From the NCBI GenBank assembly GCA_944990035.1, contig CALYLX010000142.1, positions 1,426,001 to 1,490,000 of the forward strand: a stretch of DNA of 64,000 nt, read 5' to 3'. A program made the position numbers and the translations under genes. The stretch comes from Clitopilus passeckerianus. Taxonomy: Eukaryota; Basidiomycota; Agaricomycetes; Agaricales; Entolomataceae. Shown in pieces: positions 13,415 through 22,611 of this stretch; position 1 is the stretch's first letter; every line of letters starts with the position of its first letter. Below the pieces are notes generated by a model, which was given only the letters and a program-made list of their open reading frames with translations, made no database searches and had not been told where the DNA came from.

Positions 13415-14288
13415 ATGTCAATACCTAGAGATGTTCAAGAGTTTCTTGACGACTACCCTGACAACGAAGACGACAGCTCGCTTTCCGACAACTTTCAGTT
13501 CTATTCAAATCGCTTGCGATGTCGTCCAGATAACCGTTTGATCGAGGAAATTCATGACCAGTCCGTATTCCAGCAATGGTAATCTATGCCTAGACTAAAT
13601 GCTGGGATAGATGGTTTGGAGAACATGATAAACTCGAATACAAGCATGGCTACATCCAATGGCTGTAGGTCTTTGTTCACGTTGCCAAGCCACTCTTGTG
13701 ACGCTCATATTCAAGTCAGATTTCCCATTCAAGAATATGGCATGAACTACGCATCTCAGCCTCTTCAACAGCACGAGATTTCGTCGATGAGAGCAGATAC
13801 CACGATTTTGAGAAGAATAGTCTCGTCCTATGAACTGATGCTTGACTTCTACGGCATGCGGCTCCTGAACGAAGGCTCTGGGCTCCTCGATCGAGTTCTA
13901 CCGCCAAGGAACTACACCGCAAGATATACCAACCTCTGTCGTACGTTCTCTCTTTGGCTATCCTAAAGAGGGTAACCAATGGTCGTTCACAGGTGCTATG
14001 CATAACAATCTCAGGATCACGCGAATTCTGAAATGTCTCTCTGAGTTTGGAATGGAACACCTTTCTATCGGCTTTCTGTTATTCGTTCTGAGCGAGCAGA
14101 GCGAGTCCAATGAGCTGAATACGCAAGGCATCCGAGGCAGCATGGATAGATGGTGGGCGAATTGTCTTAGGAATGATGAAGACAGACGATGGGTAGGATC
14201 TCTAATACGGCAAGCTCGGGCTGGAACGATATCCTTCACTCGGGAGAAGTACAAGGCTTCACTTGCTGAGAGGATCTCGGGGAATTAG
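13415..14288 (+). CDS. Opioid growth factor receptor (OGFr)-domain protein
   Basis: Four exons (13415-13560, 13611-13664, 13720-13940, 13993-14288) give 238 residues. The spliced product reads IHDQWFGEHDKLEYKHGYIQ, then LFPIQEYGMN, then ILRRIVSSYELMLDFYGMRL and LRITRILKCLSEFG, which are the conserved blocks of the OGFr conserved region. The second intron cuts the Trp-Leu-Phe-Pro motif and only these splice sites restore it, which supports the model strongly. In animals this domain sits in a nuclear-envelope-associated receptor for Met-enkephalin; in fungi the domain stands almost alone and its function is unknown. A start at 13364 is possible in the same frame, but MSIPRDVQEFLD at 13415 resembles the beginning of fungal relatives. 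It is convergent with the GSKIP-like gene, with only 62 bp between the stops. Confidence 0.85.
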
Positions 14289-14350
14289 GCAGAGAACTAA
14301 CTTCTCCCGTATCACCCGTGGGTTGTATGGCATAGAGGGCTTTATAAAAA

Positions 14351-14733
14351 TTAATCATCATTTTCTGTGCGTGCTAACGCAAGATTCGATAGTTTCCGGA
14401 CCCAGAGTTCATGCCGTTTAAGCTCGTACTGGGGACTGACAGACTGTAGAAGACTATCTACATAATCGTAGACAGTGTCTTTTGGTGGGGATACGATCTG
14501 CTTGATAATTGAGTTGGGAAAGGATGCAAAAGGGGTATCCTTACCTGATAGCCCAGCGAAGTAAGCTTGATAGTTAGTTCGTCTCCCTCTAAGATTTCTA
14601 CAGAAGAGATGGCATGCGACGTGTCTGCAGAGAGAACAGTGAAGGTCTTGATCCCGAACAGTTGTTCAGTCAAAGCGCGGTTCATTTCTTCAGCATAAAA
14701 CCTTGAGAACGGTGTAACACCCTCTGCTGCCAT
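14351..14733 (-). CDS. Small GSKIP-domain-like protein
   Basis: Two exons (14733-14545 and 14497-14351) encode 111 residues. The layout fits the GSKIP (GSK3-beta interaction protein) domain: an N-terminal helix (FYAEEMNRALTEQLFGI), a strand carrying the acidic segment ILEGDELTIKLTSLGYQ, then after the intron a helix (YDYVDSLLQSVSPQYELKRH). Animal GSKIP binds GSK3 and protein kinase A; fungal versions are short and poorly studied. The 46-nt intron has donor gtaagg and acceptor aagcag and joins the two helices in frame. The gene is divergent from VPS45. Family assignment rests on remembered pattern and length, so it is less certain than its neighbours; a fungus-specific short protein is the alternative. 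Confidence 0.6.
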
Positions 14734-14964
14734 AATTTTTGGAAGAGCTTGGCTAAGTCTATGAAGGACGTGATCAACTTGAAAGTTCGAGCAAGATCAT
14801 TCAGCTGTGCCAGAAAAGGCAACTCCGCTGCTTTGCACCTCACATTCACCACAACCACTGCGCAGAAGGTCGTTCCCAGCTTCCCTTTGTTCCTCAAAGA
14901 CCCTTATTCCGGGAAATAGCAGTGCTTTGGAGTCACAGCTTCGTACGGAACCTGGCCTGCAATC
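14734..14964. promoter_or_regulatory. Shared upstream region of GSKIP-like gene and VPS45
   Basis: The 231 bp between two divergent start codons must hold both core promoters. No distinct TATA box was picked out. Confidence 0.5.
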
Positions 14965-17394
14965 ATGGATGTTCACAAGGCCATTGAAACCTATGTCACC
15001 AAACTAGTCTCCACTCCTACGGCAATGAAGGTTTTATTGCTCGATTCACAAACAGTGAGCAAATGGCCGAGTATGACCTTATTGTACTACTTAACTTCCG
15101 TACAGACACCGATAGTCTCACTAGCTTCAACCCAATCTATGTTGCTCTCCCATCAAGTTTACCTTACGGATCGGATAGACAACCATAAACGGGATAGAAT
15201 GCCACATATGAAGTGTGTGTGTTTTCTGAAGAACAGCGAAGAAAGCATCAGCGCGCTGGAAGCCGAGCTTAATGAGCCCAAATATGGAGAATACTACCTG
15301 TGTCAGTCAGTGATTCAATGTGCCTTCGTGAAGGCCGACGCACTCATGCCTAATCGTTTGGACAGACTTTAGCAATATTCTGAGCAAGTCTGCCATTGAA
15401 AGGCTGGCTGAGGCTGATGAATTTGAAGTTGTCAAGGAAATACAGGTCAGTAATAGTGCTTTATTGGAAATCCGACTCTCAGTTATCAGTCATTTCACAC
15501 AGGAATACTTTGCGGACTACGCACCCATGTTGCCCTACCTATTCTCCCTAAACCATACGCCTACCATATCAAGACCACTCTATGGTGCTAACCCGAGCGT
15601 CTGGGATACAAAGGCGCTTGAGCATTCCGTTCAGGGAATCATTGCTGTCCTGCTTAGTCTGAAGAAGAAACCGGTCATCAGATACGAGAAAATGAGCGGG
15701 ATGGCAAAGAAACTTGCGACGGAGGTTCAGGTAAGAAGTTCTGATCAACTTGTTGTGCTTTCACTGAATGATTGACCCTGTAGCATCGGATGAAATCCGA
15801 ATCCTCGCTATTTGACTTCCGTCTTACACAAGTACCACCGCTACTGCTCATTCTTGACCGAAGAAATGATCCCGTCACTCCTCTACTCTCCCAATGGACG
15901 TACCAGGCTATGGTTCATGAGCTACTTGGGATACAAAACGGCAGGGTAGATCTCAGCGCGGTTCCGGACATCCGACCTGAACTTGCCGTACGTTTACCCG
16001 ATTTAAGGCGGAAATTTTGACTAAATGTTAGAACAGGAAATTCTTTTGACACCATCTACTGATCCCTTCTTCCAATCCCATTATCTCGAGACCTTCGGAG
16101 ACCTAGGAACTTCTCTAAAGGACTACGTTCAATCTTATCAGAGTCGTTCCATGGCTCACACTCCCAACAAGATTTCTTCAATCTCTGATATGAAGAAGTT
16201 TGTTGAGGACTACCCTGAATTCAGAAAGCTCGGCGGTAATGTTAGCAAGCATGTGGCGTTGGTTGGGGAACTCAGCAGGTTGGTTGACACGTACAAGTTG
16301 TTAGAGGTTGGAGAGGTCGAGCAGGGACTTGCTACAAGTGCTGGGGCTGACTACAGGGTGACATCAACAACTACATCCTTTTCACCTTTTGGGCTAACGA
16401 TCGCACTCAGGCTGTCCAAGCAGTGGTCACGGACGAAGGGGTTTCGCCACAGAATAAGCTACGCCTGGTGATTCTGTTTGCCCTCCGATATCAGAAGACC
16501 CAGACGGCAAACATTGCTTCACTGATTAACCTCATGCTGGCAAATGGTGTATCGCGCGAGGACGCTAGAGTACGTGTCTGTCAATATTCCAGACGTTCTT
16601 GGTTTTTACTCTTCCGTTATTTTTTCCAGCTTGTCTATGTCTTCCTTAACATAGCTGGCGCAGATCAACGTCAAGACGACCTGTTCTCGACTGAGTCACT
16701 GCTAGCCAAAGGTCGATCCGCGCTGAAGGGCTTGAAAGGTGTAGAGAACGTCTATACACAGCATACACCACACCTCATGCAAACCCTGGAGCACCTGTTC
16801 CGTGGAAGACTGAAGGAAACGAGTTATCCGTTCCTTGAATCGCCTGGCCCGAATGCTTCCCTGCAGAGGTAGCATATAATTTTACACTTTGCTACGACCA
16901 TCTGACAAGATGTACTTCCAGGCCGCAGGACATTATTATATTCGTGATTGGGGGAACAACCTACGGTGAAGCCAGGGCCGTGACACTGTTGAACCAAGAT
17001 CCGGCCTTTGCAGCCAATGCAGGTTTACAGAACGCCTCGAATACACGCGTCCTACTAGGAGGCACTTGTGTGCACAATTCGTCTTCGTACGTTTCCTTGC
17101 TATAGATCTGAACTGGTTGCTTACCATTTACTTAGCTATCTGGAGATGATTCGCTCGGCTGCAACGGCCTTCCCGTCATCTGTCTATGAGCCACCCCCAG
17201 AATCGGCGTCAAATGCGCCCGCATTGAATCTTAACCTTGGGGGCGTGAATGTCAGTTTGGGTGGACCCGGAGGGACCGGTGTTTTCCGTTCTAGTAACGA
17301 GGGTATTAGCGTACAGGCGGACGGCATTAGAGATGGCGTCTTGAACCTGTTTGATAAGGTCAAGCAAGGGGTTGACAAGATTGGTATGCCATAG
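14965..17394 (+). CDS. VPS45: Vacuolar sorting protein VPS45 (Sec1/Munc18 family)
   Basis: Ten exons (14965-15054, 15106-15301, 15366-15445, 15503-15730, 15784-15987, 16037-16357, 16411-16569, 16630-16868, 16922-17086, 17136-17394) encode 646 residues. The product reads through the classic Vps45 blocks: [104 protein letters not shown] and [17 protein letters not shown] proteins clasp SNARE bundles; Vps45 works with the Tlg2-type syntaxin at the trans-Golgi and endosome in traffic to the vacuole. The last about 70 residues form a Gly/Asn-rich tail ([17 protein letters not shown]) that fungal members often carry. All splice phases add up. Position near ERV46, another vesicle-traffic gene, may be coincidental. 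Confidence 0.95.
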
Positions 17395-17698
17395 GCACGC
17401 ATAGCTGGACGGTATTAATTCTTCGCTATTGCATCCTTCATTCCGGAAATATGTAGCTTTATAAGCCTACGGATTTAGTCGCCTGACTGAAAGTTAACTT
17501 GAGACAGCCTGATCGTTTAAAACACGAAGTTCCAATTGCTATTCGTCCTGTCCACCTATGTATTACATATTGTTACGCTGTATAACTCATAGTTACATCC
17601 CGATAGCTACCCAAGCAACAGGACCGCTGAAAAAACGAATAGAGTGAAGAGCCATCCACCAACAATCACGCCTCCGACCGTTGCTTCGCTTTCCATGA

Positions 17699-18309
17699 CT
17701 ATCCAAAGCGCTGAGGGCGACAGCAGCATGATTTCCCCGCCTTCACATGGCTGATGATAACGAAGTAGTCCAGGCTGGCCAGTCGAGAGGCTGACAATTC
17801 CATGCCGGGAAACAACCCAGTTCAATCCATTAAACATACACTTTCCCCCGCGAAGCCAGCGAAAAGCAATAGCAGTCTTTCGACGTTGATCTCTTCGTGC
17901 CAAGGACCTTGCTCTGTGAACATCACTCCTAGTCTACACTTGACGGATGGAATGGATCGGGTCACGGGTGTGCTGTTGGAACCCTATGATGAATAACGGA
18001 GAATGCCTGATTAGCTGAGCCTGGCGTCCTGGAAACGTTGCATTTCTCCCAGTCTTGTGACGACTCTTTCAGCTACGATCTTAGCTTGAGGGCCGTAGCT
18101 GAGGGGACTGTACCCCCAGGGATGCTACAGTAAGTGCGAGGATGAATCACAGGCGAGGTAGAAGCTTCTATTGGTTGCAACTGCCCATTCATCAGGCTAG
18201 TTGCTGGAAGCCCTTTGTGTTTCGTCGGTGTGTGCCGCATTAAATTGGATCGCGATGTGGTTCGACCTACTGCCAATACGGTATCGTCAAAGTATAGTTC
18301 TACCCAGCG
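17699..18309 (-). other. Candidate unrecognised gene fragments (minus strand)
   Basis: Three stretches on the minus strand look coding but I do not recognise them. One runs from about 18309 to 18073 and begins VELYFDDTVLAVGRTTSRSN. A second, 18124-18011, starts right after a good acceptor (ttactgtag), begins HPWGYSPLSYGPQAKIVAER and ends at a stop codon; it could be the last exon of the first via an intron with donor gttgca. A third, about 17990-17835, reads PSVKCRLGVMFTEQGPW and may continue after a 49-nt intron to a stop at 17699. An in-frame TAA just upstream of the first stretch leaves no clear start. It could be one spliced gene, two small ones, or a decaying pseudogene. Confidence 0.35.
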
Positions 18310-18751
18310 TTAAAGCACTATAGGCGACAAGTCAAGGGCCTGGTTTTTCCGAGGATGTCGTGTGGAGAATTCTAAGGTTGAATCAATTTAGTTCAAAGAG
18401 GCGATGGTACATTAATATGAGCAAGATAACAGCCGAGACCAATCCGAGCCCGGGAGTATTGCTTCGACATTTGCGATGCTCCGGCCAAGGAATGTTATCA
18501 AGCAAAAAATCTGAGCTACGGTAGAAGTAAAGAGACTGTCAAAGTCGTATTGTCGTGGAGGATACTTTGACCGACGGACCTGGGGTAAAAGCCGGACTTT
18601 CTGAGTTCACGTGGATTGGTGACACGTCGACCTCGATCACGGAGAATCCTCCGTTATAAGCTTACACGGCTGCAAATTCGTTTCCCTCATTTTCCTGGTT
18701 TTCTCAAAGTATTATCGCCCTCGAGGACAGTCTCGAGCTGGATTCTGAACA

Positions 18752-20360
18752 ATGGCGAAGGGCATGTTTAGCAGCCTCAAAGGCGTGGATGCCTTTGGCA
18801 AGGTACGTGATTAGACCTCCGTTGATCAAACCGGAATCAAAATAACTGGTCTTCACCTGCAGACAACTGAAGATGTGAAAGTTAAGACGAGAACTGGTGC
18901 TTTCTGTGAGTTGAACTATGAGGCAGCACTCTGTACAATGCTGATTTTGGTGGTTGTTCAGTGACCCTTCTCTCGGCCGCAATCATATTGGCTTTCACAA
19001 CAATGGAGTTTATCGACTATCGCCGGGTAACGGTCGATACTTCTATTGTGGTTGATAAGAGCAGAGGCGAGAAATTGACTGTGAACTTGAACGTTACATT
19101 CCCAAGGGTGCCCTGCTATCGTGAGTTAATTCGTTCTGGCTGTCTAAGCTCAGACATTAACAACATGTTGCTTTCTTTGAACAGTCCTCAGTCTGGATGT
19201 CATGGACATCAGCGGTGAACTCCAACGAGACATCTCCCACAATGTCTTGAAGGTCCGGTTGGACCAGCGGGGTGAAATGGTGCCAAATTCGTGGAGCGCA
19301 GAATTGCGGAACGACCTGGACAAGATGAACGACGTCCAGAAAGATAACTATTGCGGCTCTTGTTACGGGGGTCTGGAGCCCGAGAATGGGTGCTGTAACA
19401 CTTGCGAAGACGTTCGCATGGCCTACGTGAATCGAGGCTGGAGTTTCACGAATCCCGATGCGGTTGAACAAGTAAGCATTCGCCCAACAATTGACTGGTC
19501 TTGCCCACATCATGCTAATTTCTCACCAAGTGTAAAAACGAAGGTTGGCTGGACAAGCTAAAGGAACAAGCAGACGAAGGCTGCAACATTTCTGGGCGAC
19601 TTCGTGTCAACAAAGTTATCGGCAACATTCACCTCTCCCCTGGCCGTTCATTCCAAACAAACGCACGCTCTTTCTACGAACTTGTCCCCTATCTCCGAGA
19701 TGACGGCAACAAGCACGACTTCTCGCATACCGTTCACCACTTCGCCTTCGAGACTGATGATGAATACGATTACTGGAAGGCTGAAGCCGGCAAGAAGATG
19801 AAGCAACGCCTCGGTATCACTGCTGGCCCTCTTGACGGTGCTTCTGCACATGTATGTGTCCTATTTTTCTGCCACATAATTTCCCTGCTCATTAATTCGT
19901 TTTCTAGACTTCGAAGTCCCAATTCATGTTCCAGTACTTCCTCAAAGTCGTCTCCACGCGATTCCACACGTATGACGGCCATACCGTCAACAGCCACCAG
20001 TACAGTGCTACTTCCTTTGAGCGAGACTTGACAGAAGGTGGTCAAGGTGACACTCCTCAAGGAATTCACGTGCAACACGGCATGACCGGTGTTCCCGGAG
20101 CATTCTTCAACTTTGAAATCTCACCTATTCTCGTCGTCCATTCCGATACTCAGCAATCATTTGCTCACTTCGTGACATCGTACGTGATCTCAGACTTACA
20201 CAAGGACAGTTTCTAATTGAATTCGTAAAGGACTTGTGCAATCGTTGGAGGCGTCCTCACAGTGGCATCGCTCCTAGATAGCATCCTCTTTGCTACTGGC
20301 AAAGCTTTGAAGAAAGTAGGAGGCTCATCTGGAGGATTTGGCAGCGGCAAAATGATGTAG
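18752..20360 (+). CDS. ERV46: COPII vesicle cargo receptor Erv46 / ERGIC3
   Basis: Seven exons (18752-18802, 18863-18905, 18962-19120, 19185-19471, 19531-19851, 19908-20179, 20231-20360) encode 420 residues, the usual length of Erv46. Diagnostic features: a short cytosolic N-terminus (FSSLKGVDAFGK), a first membrane segment (LTLLSAAIILAFTTMEFIDY), a large lumenal domain with the conserved cysteine clusters CGSCYGG and CCNTCEDVR, and a C-terminal membrane segment (CAIVGGVLTVASLLDSILF) followed by a short cytosolic tail. Erv46 pairs with Erv41 in ER-Golgi vesicles and retrieves escaped ER residents. Every intron has canonical ends and the phases sum to a whole frame. Confidence 0.95.
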
Positions 20361-20587
20361 ATTAGACATCACGCCTTGTATTGTATCATATGAATCTCGC
20401 ACACTGACTTTGCACACCCCACAATGCAACACTTGAGGCCGGACGTGGCTGAAGTGAGGAAAATATCCCTTGAAATCGTACATATAGATGGTACAAAGTA
20501 CATGCGGTGTCCAGATAGCGATAACGACAGCGAGTAGAGTCGTGTATACATGAATGGATGTACACGGAAGTAAGAGGCTAGGAAGCT

Positions 20588-21987
20588 TCAGGCTCTCCTG
20601 CGAACCGAAGTAGCAGCGACGCTTTTCTGCATTGCATCGTGCTTGCGCTTCTTGGAAACAGAAGCGGAGGTGTCTTGTGCAGTCTTCGAGGAGGTAACAC
20701 GTTTACTCGTATGAAGTTCTTTGTGGTTGGGCTAGAAATCGCCAATTAGGAACTTGGACACAAACAAGGAAGTTGAAGGTCAAACCTCTGCGCCAATCAG
20801 CAATTCGTCTTCTTCATCTTCGTCTTGCACATAATCATCATCGTTCTCGTGCATACTTTCACTCCCGGATTCGTCCTCCAGGACGTACGCAGATTTGAGG
20901 CGTGCAGCTCTGCTAGGCCTGAATGTCTGCTCTCCTCCCTGATCCTGTGATTCCGGTAGTGACTCCTCCTCTGACGCTGGCTCTTGTTTCACGTTCACGA
21001 CAGCATGAACGCGTCGAATCAGAGTTTGACGCGGTTCAACACGGCCTACAGGTGCTGAGATAGGCTCCTTTGGCGATATTCGTCGTCTCTTGGATGGACC
21101 AATTTGATACTTATTCGGTGTAGCGGAAGAAGGCTCATAGGGTGGGAGTGTCCTAGCGGGGGAAGATACGGGGTGATTCGGCTGTATGATAGACTTCCGT
21201 CGTTGCCGGGCAGTACTTTTACTGGGTGCAGACGGGGATTCAGGCTCGAAAGGGGTCACCGGGACCGCAGATTTGTAGGACGGAGGTTGGTACGAAGAAG
21301 CTTCTGCTTCCTTGGTGAGATATCTGGTGGTAGGAGCGGACGTGATTTGGTGCTTATTCTGGTGGAATTTTGTAAGAATTGGAGATTTAAATAATTTTAA
21401 AGGATAAGCGGACCTGAAGACTTTGAGTTACAAGTTCCTCAAGCCTCGTGGTGAGGCTACACCTCTCTTGTTCTACGCGGAGGAAGTGTTCTTGCCAGTT
21501 CCGTGACTGATCTTTCCATCGGTTTGCTTCTCGCCGAAGTTGGGCGATAGTCTCATTCTGATGGACAATCTTGTGATATTTACGGGGTCAATTGGGTTTT
21601 TGTCACACGAATAAGTCTGTTCACCTTCAATTCTGCTTGCTTGAGCTAGACAGGCACATCATGAGAAAAGCAGAGACGAGTTCGAGTCCGTCATAAACGC
21701 ACATTAGCTTGACAAGTGGCAGCTTCTTGTTTCCATGATTCGGACTCAAGCTGGCACGTATGCAAGGCATCTACAGCTTTATCTTTCTCTAGTCGCAGTT
21801 GACGAAGGTCTGCATTGACGCGTGCCGCCTCAGCTCTCGCTTGAGCATCGACTGCAAGGAACTAGAACAGTAGATCTGTGAGTTTTCGGGCTAAACTACC
21901 CGCGAAAGAACTGACGGCTTGCTGAGCGGATTTTGAGAAAGAACTTAGAGCCTCAGTGAAGAGCTCTGAAGGCGACGTGCTAGACAT
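20588..21987 (-). CDS. Coiled-coil protein with basic middle and acidic tail, function unknown
   Basis: Six exons (21987-21916, 21861-21703, 21645-21625, 21569-21414, 21358-20786, 20731-20588) give 374 residues; phases close exactly, including a 21-nt third exon. Residues about 24-135 are a long charged helix likely to form a coiled coil (ARAEAARVNADLRQLRLEKD; TIAQLRREANRWKDQ). The middle is Ser/Pro-rich with a basic cluster (GPSKRRRISPKE) that could be a nuclear localisation signal. Near residue 300 is a very acidic patch (NDDDYVQDEDEEDELL), and the end is basic again (SKKRKHDAMQK, SVRRRA). I do not recognise the family. The layout suggests a nuclear, perhaps chromatin- or kinetochore-associated protein, but that is inference only. 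It converges on ERV46 with 227 bp between the stops. Confidence 0.75.
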
Positions 21988-22611
21988 GATTACAATAAGA
22001 CTGCGACAGCATCAAACAGGCCTTCTAGAATGGCGCGTTGTGGGCGAGAGTCAAGTTGTGTAGGCGCGGTAGTTTGTTTGGCGCTAGTTGGGTATCAGGC
22101 TGTCCGGTTCAAGCACACCGGCTGCTCTGCTCTTGATCACCCTCAACGGTGTGCAGCAAAGCTGAGCACTTCTCCTGAGGATATCGTCGTCCGTTTGCTG
22201 GCAATCCGACTCTATCTTGGCTTCCTTTCTTCTCGCTAAATTGTCACAATCCCTCAATCTTCTTGGATATAAGTCAAATTTACCATTCCGAAGTTAGCCC
22301 TGGTCGTCAACTCTCGCAAACGCCCTCAATCATACAATAGCACTCTCGGAATCTACAACCGCCATTGTCAATCTGCTTCATTTCGAGCTTGCATGTCACC
22401 TGCTGCCCTCTGTATTTCAGGCATATTTGTTCCTGGACCCTTGATCATATAATTCCGAATTCTTGCATCCTCACGGCGTGTAACATCATAATCTACGAGC
22501 TCCAGTGAGTTATGCGCGCGTTTAACTATTTCGGCGTCTCTGAACTTTTTGCAGCCTGTATATCTGCTAAGCGTTTTACTCGAACGCACAGTGCATCATT
22601 AGCCCTACCAA
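21988..22611. promoter_or_regulatory. Divergent promoter region with likely 5' UTR intron of the Ras GEF gene
   Basis: This 624-bp stretch lies between two divergent genes. At 22505-22554 there is a well-formed 50-nt intron: donor gtgagt, a tttaac branch-like site, a pyrimidine-rich run and acceptor ttgcag. It lies outside the coding frame, so it would be a 5' untranslated intron of the downstream gene. The small plus-strand frame at 22030-22239 shows no recognisable features. Confidence 0.45.

Noticed and set aside
17607..17903. Minus-strand 98-codon frame ending in a hydrophobic segment
   Set aside because: It is in a different frame from the better coding-like segments in the same place and shows no family motif; the hydrophobic end looks like chance.
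21660..21710. tRNA B-box-like sequence gttcgagtcc
   Set aside because: No matching A box or acceptor stem; it lies in an intron of the coiled-coil gene.
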